Below are positions 32,993 through 46,900 of a stretch of DNA of 64,000 nt, piece after piece. Numbering within the stretch: the first letter of the stretch is position 1; every line of letters starts with the position of its first letter. Under the pieces are notes generated by a model that saw only the letters and a program-made list of their open reading frames with translations, was not told the DNA's origin and ran no database searches. The DNA is from Tribonema minus (Eukaryota > Sar > Xanthophyceae > Tribonematales > Tribonemataceae): contig JAFCMP010000524.1 of the NCBI GenBank assembly GCA_017506865.1, positions 558,001 to 622,000 of the forward strand, written 5' to 3'. Both the position numbers and the translations under genes were made by a program.

Positions 32993-35900
32993 ATGGACCA
33001 CAATGCAGAGATACTGCGGATGCACCATACAAAGCTCCGAGAGAGGCAGCTTGCAGCTCTAAACGTAGGCTTTGAAATCAGCTCGACTGCGTCCCACGAC
33101 ATCAAACCCGATGGTGCCGCCGCCGCATGTGCTGCTGAGTGCACGCCTGTACACATACGGTGTCTGACGGCAGGAACAACGCACCGAAGGCGGCTCCTGC
33201 GTGGCACTCTGGTGGTGGACCCCGTCCGCATTGTCTCGTGGCAGTCTGTGCTGCAGGACGAGCTGGGCGATTTGGTGCCTATACATCTCTACAATTTCGA
33301 TCACCGCAGATCAGAGCTGGAGCGCAATTCCAGCATCGCCATCGTGGAGCCCTATTTCAAGATCATGCTGGATGGATGGGAGGGAGTGAGGGTGGAGACA
33401 GCGAGCGAGGTGCTGTCGTTGCAGCGGGTGGGCGCTGGCGATGACGCGAATGGCTGGAGAGCGGAGGGCAATCAGCACTTCGCAGCCCACCAGCTCGTTG
33501 AGGCCGAACGCTGCTACACACAGGCACTCAGGGTCTACGACTGCCCCAGCAGCACTACGACAGGCGGCGGTGGCGCTTGTTGCACTGCGGGCGCTGGCAC
33601 AGGCAAGCCCGGCCTGATAACCAGCCTACTGCTCAAATGTGGCCGCTGTACATCTGCGCTGCAACGACAACACGGCAGCAGCGCTGGCGGCAGCGGCCGC
33701 TGTCGCAGCAGTGGACTCCGCTTGCGCAGTCAAGGCGTACTACCGCTGTGCAACTGCACGCCGCAAACTTCAAAGCGTGGACGCCGCCATCTGGTTCTGC
33801 TGCGAGGCGGCTCGAGCTGCCGCGAAGTCATCGTCATCGCAGTCTTCAGCGGAGGCGGCGGGTCTCAGCGACGTGCGGAGGCTGCTCGAAGAGCTGCAAG
33901 ACGAGAAACGCAGTGACAATACTGGCGGCAACAGCAATGCCACCACCGCAGCACTGCAGGCGCTTGTTACCGCATGCAGCGATATCGACAAGGAGGGCTC
34001 TCATACTTCCGCCACTGCTGTTGGCAGCGAAGCCGGCGCTGCACGCTCCGGATACGCAGAGGAGCTGAAGCGGCAAGGCGTCAGCGCCTTCAAGGCTGGC
34101 GATCTCAATGCTGCCCTGGACTGCTTTCGGATGGCACTGGCTGCTCTTGTGCCTGCCGTTGCCCCGCTGCTGAGCAACCGCTCCGCTGCGCGACTCGCAA
34201 ACGGCCAGCGCGAGTCGGCGCTGCGGGACGCATGCGCCGCCGCCGCCGTTGCCGCGTTCGTCACCCCCATGGCAGCAGCGCTCAACAGTGGTGAAGCTGT
34301 GGCCAGTGTACCAGCGCGCAGCAGAGGCGCTGCTGCCGCCGCGTCAGTGCTCAACAGCGGCACAGCGGCCAACAAGCTGCTGGCCAAGGCACACTACCGC
34401 GCAGCGCAGACACTGCTGGCACTGGGCTTGGAGCCGGCAGCCGTGACTGCGTGCGATGCAGGGCTGAAGGCAGCGCCAGGCGAGCCGGGCCTGACTGCAC
34501 TGCGCAGGCGCGCCGCTGCTGCCGCTACTGCCGCTGCCGCTGCCGCTGCTGCTGCCGCTGCCGCTGCTGCCGCTGGTGAAGCTGCACCTAGCGGCGCAGC
34601 AGGCAGGTCAAGCGCGGGGAGGGGGGCGAGGTACATGACAGAGCGGGAGACGGACGCCATGCACAGGCAGGGTCACGCCCCCTGGCAGATCACGGCGGCG
34701 CTCAATGAGATGATCAGCATGGTGCCTGCAGACCACCCGGGGCACAAGGCGGCGGCCAAGATGGGCGTCGACACCAAGCGCATGGCAAAGGTACGGCAGC
34801 TTGCGTATTGCGTGTATGAGAGATTGACATGTGCACCAGTAGCAGGTGCATGCTAGCCCAGTACTTGCATTGAGGCACAGCGCCGTGTACTAGTCTTGGA
34901 CAAGCAGCCTGCCACTGGGATACACGGCATATGTCTACTCCAGGCCGCTGGTTCTTGCATGTTGAAGGTATCTACATGTGTTGTGAAGTACGAGCATCAA
35001 GCAAATGCAGAACATGAGCATGTCCGAACACCACATGCAATTTCAGGCATGACTCGTGCCAGAAATTGCTGCTGGCATGTATGCTATGAGGGACACTTGT
35101 ACCCTGTCAAGCCTGAGGCAGTCATTGCGGAAGTGATGGCCACAACGCAGCATACCTTGCCCCACCTAGCGTCACAGACAACAAGCCACTGCCTGAACAC
35201 CTGCACATGAAGTTTGCCTACACTTTCACTTGACAGCCAGTACAAATAAATTCTGGCCTTCACTGCAGGTCCCCCAGTTTCACAAAGAGGTTGCTGCGCT
35301 GGGCCTGTGGCCAGCCGGCTGTGACCCCGCTGCCTGTGGAGACCTGCTGACATGCGCTTACGAGCTGGCACGTGCCTCTCCCATGCACGAGTTTGCCGTT
35401 GTCATGATGGATGACCTGGAGACCCTGACCTCCAGCGGGGACATGCTCAAGAGGCTGGGGGGAAAACCAAAGGTATACAGTCCTTGAAGTATGCCTTGGT
35501 CAATGTTGAACAGCTTGTCAAAGTATCTGCTTGTAAATTAATTGGCAGTACTCGAGAGCAAGTCACTACTTTGAAGTACTTGGAGTAAAATAAATGTGAA
35601 GCTGCAAGACGCTGAGAGGGCGCAAAGAAGTATGTGGCATTTGATGCATACTTCTATCTGCACTGGCAACCCCATGGGCTGCAGCACCCGCAGATGGTCA
35701 GGCATCACATCGCAGCGTGCTGAGCAATGAGAAGTGCACAGCATCGCTCAGCATGCTTCCATGGACTGCACTCTGATCTGGGAGCACTTGTGTCACTGAC
35801 AGAAATGCGCTCCAGATACGGCGAGCTGCGCTGTCTTTGGCAAGTATGTATGCATATACTTCATATGGTGTTCAACAAGAGTCGGGGCCCCATCGCCACT

Positions 35901-38900
35901 GCGGAGGTACTGACTGACCATGACAGATCTCTTGCATGGTCTTTGTATGTCGATGACATGACTACACGTAGACTGCATTGGGGAGTTGAATTGAGTTATA
36001 CAAGAGTACACAATTAGTGCACAACGGGGCTGCTACAGCTTTCTTGAGGCTTAAAGTTGCCTACAACGATTTTTTGTCAATCTGTTCAAGCTTGACTCCA
36101 ACTCACTTGCGTCATCAATGCGTCATCGCAAGGCATTGACCGAACCCAAACCCCACCCCTTCCTATACTTTCAGTTCGTCCTTTGTGAAGCTCTTGGCAC
36201 TTGTAACGTTGTCAGCATTGCGCACTTCTGCAGTATATCAAAGCCCCTCGTCAATGATTCACACCCAGTGGCTCCAACACTGGTAAGCCTGACGTACCAC
36301 TCATCTTGAACCAAACTTCAACTCTCAAACGAGTGTGATCCCAAGCTTATTCACAATGTGAGAGCCGGCACACTCAAATTGGTTTTGCAAGCCCTTTGTC
36401 GATCAGGCTGAGCTCAGAACTTACTCGCACGCAAGCATGATGCATTGTGATGCACTGGCAGTTAAAGTCTGTATACGCTGAGCCATCACTTCGTTGAACT
36501 TGAAGATGCTGTCCCTGCCTCCTCCAGGAGGCGTTTCGCTGGTTGATGGACGCCAATCCTGGTGATGTGTGGTTTGGGGGCAGGACCCCCTATCCACCTC
36601 ATGGCCTGCTGCACAGGTACTGCCCTGCTCTGCTGACCAAACGATGCAGTTGAATGTATGCAGCGTACATTTACCTCGTTGTTGATGGCAGTGCAGCGTG
36701 CGTGTTGCCATTGTGTCAGCATCAGTCTTCAAATTTGTGCCAGCATCAGTCTTCGGACCTCACGTGGACACTGTCTGCGCTCCACAGCCTGCTGCGCAGT
36801 TTTCATGTTGTTTGTTGTTTGTTGTGCTGCTGACGATATGCGGAGGTCGAGTGGACGGGAGATGATCTCACGACACATCCATGCTGCCATATAGTGTTAT
36901 GGGTCTGCATAGCTTAGATGCTGCAGTGGATCGTACTAGTAGCTGTCGGTCCGCACGCGGCAAATCCCTTTGTAACTGTGTCAATGAGCAGGCGTCTTCT
37001 GGTAGAACACATGTTGTACATATTGCGCGTTCACAGGTGATCAGTTTGCTGCTACAGCTGCTACAGTAGAGCTGCACGCCTCGGGCCGCAGCAATGCGCC
37101 GGTACAGCGGACCCGTAAGGTATGTATGTAAAGCGCCGTTCAGCAGCAAGCCATGAGCATAGATCATCAACGTGCTCTTGCAACACAGTTTGTTGGCCAC
37201 TCTTTGCGCCACTTTCTTTGCATCTTCGCATGTTCTCTGGCGCAGTGATAATGACTGAGCGAAGCATTCAGAGTATGCACTCCAGTAGACGTCAGCCAAG
37301 TTGCTTGTGCAAGGCACCATCGTAAGCGCTGCTTGCTTCGAAGTTAAACTGAGAGCACCCAACTCTGCAACAGCTCATGTCGGCCGATTTCCTGTTTCTG
37401 TGATGCATATGCAGCTTTGGCAACAGTGCTCACCGACCCGAGCGGCTGACACTGGGCACCACACACGTCAGCGTCGGCTTCCTGGACCTGGGTGCGCTGA
37501 GCAGCTGCCTCGTGGAACCTGCAAGTGACAGCAGCAAGACTGGCAGGCCCCTGAGGTGGATTGGCTACGACATGTCGCCATTTGCTGTGGCAAAGTCGCT
37601 GGTGATAGCGGAGATGCTGCTGCGCCAGGCGCCTGTTGAGAGCATCATGCAGGTATGTATGTATGAGTAAGTGTTGAGCGCTGCTTGGTCTCATGCGCTG
37701 TGAGCACACCGTGATGTAGAGCACTGGTTTCTTGAAGCGCCGCTTGCACACATTGTACATAATTCTGACAAAGTTAGAATTGTGACAGGCTTGTGGCAGC
37801 AGAGCAGCTGGTGGCAGCACATGTAGTACGCTGCCCTAGCGTTCGCCCCAAGACACCGTTGCCTATGTGACTTCAATCACTGAAACCATAAATTGACACG
37901 CTCACTGATGACTTGCTTGCATAATGTCATCTGTACACTTGGCAGCTGCAGAACATCATGACAGTTCTCAGCTGCTATGTTTCCAACAATAGGTACTTGA
38001 GGTAGCCTGAACCACAGTTCAACCACTGCTTGAAACGAGAACACAGCACATTTGTGTTGAAGTTGAAGTTGGTGAAAATCACCAGTGCCTCTACAGGACC
38101 TACCGTTCCAGCAGGCCTCTGATAGCTACTGCTCTGACGATAGCAGAAGGTGACTGCGGTCACTGTTGCCACAAACGCTAATAGAAGTACATATCTGGGC
38201 CTGTACTCTAAGTATACGAAGGGTGTGTGGGTGCTGACAATGTGGCACATGTCTGTAAGCTATATATAGCAATGCACCATAGGTCATCGGGGCGAATGCT
38301 GGCTGCCGTACATACCTGCTGCACTATTTGAACTTCCATATTGATGTACATTTGTAGCAGTAACGTGCAGATGCTCGCATCTTCCCACACCGAAGTCGCT
38401 TGACGTGCCGCAAACATAAACTGTCATTTTCTCACTGAACATTCTGAACTTCGCAGGTCTGGTACTCCTCGGCATGGTCGCGCCAGGCGCTGGCGTCCTT
38501 CCGCAGCGCAGTCACGTCATTGGTCGAGACAGCGCTGGATTCGTCCAATCAGAAGCAGCCGCGCCACGCCAGCATCGCAGCGCTGCGCAATGCGCACGTG
38601 ATGCGCTTCCTGCAGCACTGGCAGACTGCCGCCGTGCCGCTGGCTGACGCACGGCGGCAGTGGCTGCAAGGCATCAAGAATGCCTGGTCCCTTGTCGCCA
38701 ACTTCAAGAAGGTGAGCGAAGCACTGTGTGGCACTGGGCGTGAAATTCAAATGTAGTCAGCAGTGCTTATTTGTATCATTCGCCTCAACAATCTCAAACT
38801 ACTAGTTGCTCTGGGTGTGGAGTTCACGGCATGAACAGGGTTTACACTGCAATGTACACATCAGGTCTGAGAATCAGAGGGCACTTGCTTTGTCAATGGA

Positions 38901-41900
38901 ATGAAGTAGCATGTTCATCAAAGGTCAATCAGCCACGGGAAGACTCTGGTACCACAATCACTGAAGGAATGCTGCTAGTGTACAACAAACGCAGACTGCC
39001 TTTGTGGCTTAATTCCATGTGCGGTGACCAGAGTCACTGCCAGTGCATACAACAGAAGATGGTTACCCAAGTCCTGAACTCGATGGGTGGCAGCCCAATG
39101 CGTGGCTGCACCAGTGCGCTGCGTCCATTGATTCGCTGTGCAGCTGCTAACATGTGTGGGCTACTACAGATTTACGGATTTTGCATATGATACAAACAAA
39201 GGCATAGTTTGCTGTTGGGACATCTTGAGATTATGTGTATGCCTCAAGAGAGCAGTGCATGCCACTGTATACTCTACGTACGCAGCCCGTGCATAAAATC
39301 AAATTGGGTACAGTAAGCACCACAGGTGATAGCTGCTGGGTGACGCGCTGCTCGTCCACTCAAGCACCTACACCACGTTCAGTAAGCGTGCATACTAAAG
39401 CAGTACTCACTGCAGCACTTCTGCACCACCCCGTAACATCAACCTCAACTTCACATCAGGGGGACGACCGCATGGCCCTGTGCGCCTATGCCATCTCTGG
39501 CCAAGTCCTACCCCCCTGCGATACGGGTGCATACTGAAGCTTAGTAAAGTAGCATTCACTGCATCACTTTAACTTCAACTGCGCATCACTTCGACTTCAA
39601 TTTCACAACAGGCGGACGACCGCATGGCCCTGTGCGCCTACGCCATCTCCGGCCAAGTCCTACCCCCCTGCGACACGGGCTCCGTCTGCATGTTCGCCAC
39701 CCCCCCCGGCGCCGGGGAACGCGCCCTGGACGATAACTTTCTCCAGACCATTCAGATCCAAGACCTTTATGAGCGGCGCCTACGAGGTGACTCTCCAGAC
39801 GTGGTGGCAGCAGGCGCGCAGCTGATCAGCGAGCGGGTCGGCCGCCTTCGCGATCACATTCGTGCGCGGAGAGTCACCATTGAGTTCAGGCTGGCGCTGG
39901 TGGAGGAAAGGAACATTCTTGCGGAAATTTCTGCGCTGGATCCGTGGACCATGAGCTGGTCCAACTGCTGTAACTACGTGCACCCGCGCGAGTTTCACGC
40001 CATGGCGAGGGCCGCGTCGAGCGTCAAGGGGGACACTATACACTACACGTACAGGTATGTGTCATGTCAGACCTATGCAGTGGTATGAAGTTGTAGGTTG
40101 AGATGTCTTTTCTTCTGGCCTGTGGTTGTATTTTACTGTCGGTGTTTCGAGTGGTAGCATCTGTCCATGCACCGGATGTTGTGTGTACATGCGCGTGAAT
40201 TACCAAGTGTGTTTAGTATGAGTGTTTATTCTCATATAACCTTATTTACAAGCTTAAGTTGACTGTTGGCGCTGGTGCCAGGTAGTAGTTGAAGTGTTGC
40301 GTTGAAGCTGAAACTTGAACTTCTGCATCACTCAGGCCGCTTGCTGTGAAGCCAATGTTTTCTTGCATCACATATGTGCTGCTATGGTTGCATATGTGCA
40401 GTTCGCTTACTCTGGAGTGAACAACTTGAAAAAATGATGTGCATGCATGTAAAGCTGCTCTACAATACTCCAAATTGAACACTCATACTCCGCAATTACG
40501 GCATGTGTGTCCTGCATTAATTTCCGACTGTCATTCGAGTCATGCCCTGACTAACCCTAACCCTAATTCTCACCCTAGCATGCCGCTGCCTAGAGCAGCA
40601 AAGCCTATGTCATGTATGATATGATTAGCTGTGCCACACTTCTCAGCGCATTGCCCTCCCATACATGCATGCATGCATTCGTTGTTGAACATCGTTGACT
40701 CTGGACTTCATTGACTTGCACTTGATTGACATCAGTGACAACAACAATCCAGGAAGCCTCACCGCTACTTCATATCTTTCCCTGTGAGTCATTCAAATGA
40801 CAGTATTGTCTTGAAGTTACTGCTTCCCCCTCTTCTTTATGCCATCAGCATGAACTGGGTGCGTGAGATCAAGTGTGCCATGGTGATGGACTATGCCGGG
40901 GCGGAGCCAAAGGAGATGTGGCGCGAGCGCAGGAGGGAGATAGTATGTATGTATGGAGGGATCATTGTATGTACCCTTGCCAATTATTCCTTGCTTACAG
41001 TAGGGCACAAAAAGCCCACATGGCGGATGTCAAGCTTGCTACCAGGATCTCGATGTACCCTGTGACAGCTTGAAAGTGTCTCAATGTGCATGGCTTCTAC
41101 ATGACAATGCCAGATGGCATGTGCTCAGCTTCAAAGGTTGTGCACTGTGTAGCGCATGGCTAGGAGGGACATGATATGGATAGGAGAGACACGTGTAGAT
41201 ACAGATGTATATTGTCAATACGCATGTGCTTGAATAGTACTTTGTTTCACAGACTCTGACAGGCTTGGACAGATCAGGGAGTCGCGCTGCCTAAGGTGTA
41301 GCACACAGGCAAGCTGCATTAACAAGCTGTCAGAGGCACACATCGTTAAAAATGTGCATTACTTCAGGCAACAGATGAGCTGCAGGCAACATCGCTTGAT
41401 GTGTGGAATGAAAAGAAGGTTTTCTAGGCATCTGTCGAGGAAATGCATGGGCCATAGTTGATTGCTCGCAAGTTACAGTACCCTGACAAGGTAGACTGCT
41501 AGACCTTCCCAAGGAACCTCAACACAAACCTGCCTGCAGAGACCCCCCATGACACCCAAATTAGACTGCCATAGCCTTGGTTGTGTGATATTCGTATTCT
41601 TCAGTGTAATGGTGGTTTTGACACTATGTCGCAGTCATGACTGAGTCCAAAGCACAAGTTTCAAGTCAAAAACCGAGGCTGACACCGCATTACTCAATCC
41701 TATAGTAAATGCTACTGTACCAGCACTGTTCTCTGCAATTGAGCATCTCTGCTCTCCTTGCATCTTGCACCGCCTGGCAGATCACAACATCCCAGAAGGC
41801 AATTAATGACCTTCACCGGGGGCTGGGGTGGAACACCCTGCTAGTTGCCCCGCCAGTCGACAATGCCATGAATGTGGTGGACTACTGCCTCTCCAACTGC

Positions 41901-42724
41901 CTGGCAGACAAGTGAGTCAACCGCCTGAGCACTGACTTGTGCAGTTTGTGGACGTACATCTCTTCAAGTGCGCCTCATGTCATATGCTACAGAAGGTTTT
42001 GCTGATTTGGCACTCAACCCTTGCGTAACTAGCTGATGCTTCTTTTGTGCGTCAAAATACTGCACCAGTTTGCTGAGCAGCGCAGGTACTTGCTGGTACG
42101 TCCTGTGTTCACTTCACCGCGAACATGATGTGAGGGCTCATAATAAAGTCAGTTTCTGATTCGCTGGAATAATCGTGTTGGTGGCTCTTTCAGTGCCTGC
42201 ATGCATGCAGCTTGCAGGCACTCTTTGCTGGGATCTGTGGGTTCTGGTGCATGTCTCCTCCAAGTTTGAGTTCGTTCTTCTGACCCTAGGAAAGTCGCCA
42301 AACTCGTGTCACCCTTGGCCACATCACTCCATTGTTCATCTTGAAATTGGAAGTCACCCTGCAATGCTGGTACCTGAGGCTTAGGCACATACATGCTCAT
42401 GTCTTGACTGCATGCTGTCTACTACTGCCACGTGATGCTGACTGTCCTTCTTCAAGTTGCGGATGACAACAATTAACTCAATGGATATCAGCACTTGACA
42501 GTACTTTACTGCGCCGCACCCATGCGCCACCTCTCTGACTGCTGCTGCACAGGTGGATTGACGCATTCTTTGCAGAGGGTCACACGCCCGGCAAACCAGA
42601 CCCCAAGGTGGCAATTGCAGAGAAGTCCCTGTACAATGTGCTGGGGAGGGGCTACAGCACCATCAACATGACGTTCACGTATGATCCGGACATCATCTTG
42701 AAACCCAAGGAGGCCACCCTGTGA
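32993..42724 (+). CDS. TPR-repeat protein with conserved uncharacterised C-terminal region (split gene, one frameshift)
   Basis: Exons: 32993-34790, 35269-35472, 36528-36616, 37427-37652, 38457-38711, 39612-40054, 40849-40942, 41781-41911 and 42553-42724 (TGA); every junction keeps phase. The N-terminal module (LGDLVPIHLYNF, VEPYFKIMLDGWEGVRVE) resembles one seen in TPR/SET proteins. TPR blocks follow (RAEGNQHFAAHQLVEAERCY, NVAAVHLRCND, KAYYRCATARRKL; then GVSAFKAGDLNAALDCF, LLSNRSAARLANGQRESAL), then an Ala run of about 25 residues. The C-terminal part carries WIGYDMSPFAVAKSLVIAEM, VWYSSAWSRQALASFRSAV and SALDPWTMSWSNCCNYVHP, a conserved pattern I know from algal proteins but cannot name. 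In exon 1 the first TPR changes frame at AAA (33635-33637): an extra base, so the gene as written is truncated after codon 214. TPRs mediate protein binding; the role is unknown. Confidence 0.8.
33635..33637 (+). other. One-base frameshift inside the first TPR
   Basis: Upstream, the frame reads GLITSLLL. The TPR continues as NVAAVHLRCND only if one A of the AAA triplet is skipped. No plausible intron fits here. It is a sequencing or assembly error, a recent mutation or, less likely, recoding. Confidence 0.8.
39413..39700 (+). repeat. Tandem duplication of exon start plus intron (TPR gene exon 39612)
   Basis: The exon start from DDRMALCAYAISGQVLPPCD is duplicated at 39460-39530 (152 bp upstream) with the acceptor CATCAG preserved. 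Apart from one change in the first codon, the differences (TAT/TAC, TCT/TCC, GAT/GAC, GGT/GGC) are synonymous. The extra copy then runs into a stop (GCATACTGA). Confidence 0.9.
40551..40577 (+). repeat. Interstitial telomere-like tract in an intron of the TPR gene
   Basis: CTAACCCTAACCCTAATTCT-type sequence with about three units, within intron 40055-40848. Confidence 0.75.
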
Positions 42725-43952
42725 GGCCGCAATGCCATAGCGCCAAGGGCAGCATGCACTCACTCAGAACCAGCGGGGCATGGCAACAGCAACTGTGTGC
42801 GTCGCATTCCAACGGGCGATGTGCATCGTCATTGACGTGCATTGTACATGACCTTTGTGTTGCACAGTCAAGGGGGGGGGGCACAACACTGCCTCCTGAG
42901 AGCGATAGTACTCAAGACACGAAGCACCAGAGAGCATCGTGCTCATAGCCAAGGGCATCACTGCATCACCTCGAAGTACATGTACTTTTGAAAAGGTGTA
43001 TGATGCTGGCGATTCGGAACTTCAAGGGAGACGAGACCAGAGTACATGGGGAAGCACACCTCGCTTTTCTCGGGCTTGCACAATAGCCTCAGATGCTTAC
43101 ATAGAAATACCTACAAGCTACTGCCTGTCACAGTCAGGTACCGCAAAAATGCTACTGCATGCAAAATCGAGGCACCACCATGCACACACACCAGCCCCAG
43201 GGTCTTGCCAGCAAATGCAATTGCACTGGGATTCCGTGGTTGCACTGAGCCGCGATCGGGCTATAGTGGCCGCAATAACACAACAGTAGGCCTGGAGGTA
43301 ATCTGGCACTGGCGTCTGCAAATATGAATGAATGGGCACCTGTTTCATTTGCCACCTCTGTCTTCATTGAATGCTCAGCTGTTGCAAACACCATATATGA
43401 TATCACAAGACCTCATCACACGTCAGCAGTTGCCTGGATGCCAAACACTGCTTCTTGGTGTTGCACATGTCATCAATGACTAAAACGTTGCTGTTGCCAC
43501 CCCATGCATGCGCCGCTTGTGACATCTATGTGCACTGTAGTATACTGGGTAGCCGACCATGACATATGCATTGAGTACATTGCAACGCAACGAACCAGCC
43601 ATAAAGTGGAGGCAAAACAAAATCATCGATTCATGGCAGTCATCCTTGGTCATCATCCCTATTTACATGCCCCACATGCGCAGTAAAATGTTGGCTCAAA
43701 CGATATCTGACTGCAGCGAATTGGTCCCGCTTACAAGAGGATGGAACACTGCACCAGTCTCTCACGATTGCCAACTGCCACTGTCAAACTGACACCAGGG
43801 GTATTCATGTATTCCCTGGTGGAGACATCCGATTGCAACAGTTCCACTCTCATCATCAACAGCACTGCAACTTGAAGTACATGTTCGCAGATTCGTTCGC
43901 GCTCCTCCTGCCTGCCATGCGCAGTTACGTCAACATCCGCCCCAGAAAGCCT
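42725..43952. other. Convergent intergenic region, no gene seen
   Basis: This lies between the 3' ends of the TPR gene (+) and VTE4 (-). Short frames here show no domain or consistent composition. A G run (42868-42880) and ACTTGAAGTACATG (about 43871) are the only notable motifs. It should hold both 3' untranslated regions. Confidence 0.5.
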
Positions 43953-46900
43953 CTAATAAGGCATTCTTGATGAGCTGAGGGGGCTGAGCACTGGTTCCGG
44001 TTCTGCCTCGCGGTCATCGGGCTTGCGCGCAGTGATGAGGCCAAACTTCACCAAGTTCAACTTGAAGCCCCGCACCTGCGAAAGACGAACACAAAAACGT
44101 GATGTTAGCAGCAACAGTTGCAGAGAGCATGTCATTGGCTGCTGCAGGAACACCGCTGCAGCGTTTGCTCTCTGATTAGCCCAATGGAGATGTTTTGAGG
44201 TCGCGGATATGTGAGCAAGGAGAGTACTATATTCTGGGACGCAAAGCAAACAAGGTTTAATGTGCTACAGGCAGAGATGGTGCCGTGCACTTTAAGGTTC
44301 TGGGGACAAATTGTCACGACGGCAATGTCTGAGCATGCTATGTCTGGTGCATGAAGTCTCTTCGCACATGCCACTTCCTGTGTCTTGGTGCTTCTCACCA
44401 CCTGGGCCCGCCATCATGGATTGGTACTCCCTGACGATTCATGGATTACCCGACACTTGCCTGTACTTCCTTCACCACAAACTGTGGGCTCACAAACATG
44501 TTTTGGTTTGTTAACCTGTCCCCCAATCGTGCCATGGCATCTTCTTGTGGACACATCGGTGAACATGCATGCTCTCAGGCCCCAGGCGTTTGTGGCGGCC
44601 CCAGACCCTAACCCTAACCCTAACCCTATATATATATGCCAGCAGCATTGGCGGACACGCAAAAACGCAGGAGGCGTGCCTGTTTGACGTATACCGAAAG
44701 TGCCGAGGGCGCTTTGTACGCGCTGTGCTGCGGGAGGGGCATGGGGGTTGCGATAGGGATCTCCCCTTCATCACGGCTGTGGGCGCAGCAGTGGCCAGCA
44801 TCAACACGGTAGGCGGTCACCGAGCAGTGCCCCCGCTGAATGGGGGAATACGTGGGGGCTGCCTCTGCTCACTGCGTGGAGCTCCTGATCCTAACCTTAA
44901 CCCTAATCCTCACTCTAACCCCAACGCCAACGCCACCCTAACCCTAACCCTAACCTCAACCCTAACCCAACGTGGAGATGGACATGGACACATACTGCAC
45001 CGGAGCGCACTGATGGGAACACGTCGACACATGCCGATATCAAGGCGCGCTGATGCAGTACGTGTCAAAGCCCACCTCGACGTTGCGAATCAGCAGCTCG
45101 ACGAAGTGAGCTGGGACTGTTTTATGTGACCGCCTGCTCAATGTCAGTGACCAGAGCTGTGATCACGAGGACGTAAATCCCTATCGCCGTCCTCATGCCC
45201 GTCCCGCAGCCCAGCGCGGGCGACTTATTATGAGCGCCCCCAGCATTCGGTATTCATTGAAGGTGATAACCGCCTGCGCTTTGGCCGTCTGCCCATTCTG
45301 CTGGGATACATGCCTACGTCCAGGGCCGCCACAAAATCATGGGGCCTGAGAGCGTGCATGGTCACAATCGCTGTGATAGTACATGCGCTGGCCACAGAGC
45401 GCTGCATCTTGCTGACATCAGTGCAGCCGTTCTCTTATGGTGCTAGCTGCGTTTGTGTGCACCTCATAGTACTACCACATCCATGTGTCAAAAAAGAAGC
45501 TCATCGTGACCACTGCCAGTGCCAGTGCTTCTCTCATGAGATTGCCGCCTACTGCAGTGGTGCCATGCCGCAGCTGAACTGTCAATGCTGCAGGCCAAAC
45601 TAGGGTTAGGGTTAGGGCTGCATCATAACACGATATCACGATGCGGCTAACCCTCAAGCTAACCCTAGCCCTACCTTCCATGACACACTGCTTCGTTTAA
45701 TCAAGCAAACATCCAGTACTATTGTGTTATCATGTTTGCCCCATCAGTACGTACCATGAGCAGCATTGCTAGCGCCCCCCTGATAATCCCCGGTCCTGCC
45801 CTGACGAGCCCCCTGATTCCCCGCCCCGAGAGCGAACTCTTGATGACCGCAGGCCAGAAGTACTGAATCTTGTCAGTCCAGTCATCACGCCTGACGTCAG
45901 TGAGCCCAGCCTCTTGGCAGTAGGTGACGTAGTCTGCTACGGAGCACCATTTCGGTAAGTAGTATGCCTTGTTGATGGCAGCTAGCAGGCGTTGCTCCTT
46001 TGGCTTCAGGGATTCCTCGCCCTGACGTTCAAATAGAAGGCGAGGCATGTTAGCAGTTGTAGGCGTGCCTGGTGCGGCATTTCAATGGATTGACTGTGGG
46101 AGGAAGGGGTGAGACTTCATAGTGGAAGTAGGTACGAACATCGAAGTACGACTTGCACCTTCAAACAGCTCAAGGGCACAAGTGGCGTGAAAAGACGCAG
46201 GTCCCTTGCAAGTCGATTGCTGCTGCTCAAGCGCTTCTTTCAACTGGTGAATACTTGAAATTCACCTTCCACGTAGCAACAGCACTTGCAGTTGCGATGG
46301 TGCGAGGCAGTTTTGGCTTGCGTAACTCAGCTGCCTGATGTGTACATTGGAGTTATGTGTACATTGGAGCGGGAGAACGTACAGGTATTCCTAGTATCCG
46401 AACTGCTGTTGTGCCTGCCTCAAAGCTGTATTTCAGAGAGTTGACCAGGTTCAAAAGCACATTCTGAGGGTACTCTTCAGTTTCATCTCATGCAGAAACT
46501 CACATTCTACATCATTACACTTGCTGATGCCGTTGAATGGTACCTCAAAGTACAACAATGATGTGAAGCCCTGTCAGAGTGTTGCTGCTTGGCCCATCTA
46601 TTCTAGCAGGCTTGGAACAGCAGCTGTTTGGGGAGTGTTCATTTCAAAAACATCCACGGTTCCAACAGCCAAAAGGTTGCCTTCATTTGCCCATGGCTCC
46701 ATGCGTACTGTTCATGACCTGCTCCGCAAGCCACCTAAACAGCACATTTCTGTACGCCACGACAGCATGCATTTATGGTATGTATGTATGCATGTGCACG
46801 CACCTCCTCCAAGTCCCTGTGGCACCACATAACGATGAGCACCCCGCCCCCACGTCATCTAAATAGCACCTTTCTGTACGCCGCAACAGCATGCAGATAT

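Larger units (their letters stand above)
44569..45129 (+). other. Open frame inside VTE4 intron 4, coding status unclear
   Basis: A plus-strand frame opposite VTE4 reads EACLFDVYRKCRGRFVRAVL and DLPFITAVGAAVASINT, ending near a donor-like GTAGGC. It begins and continues through telomere-like repeats, which argues against it being a gene. The 44660-44805 part alone may be an exon fossil. Confidence 0.25.
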
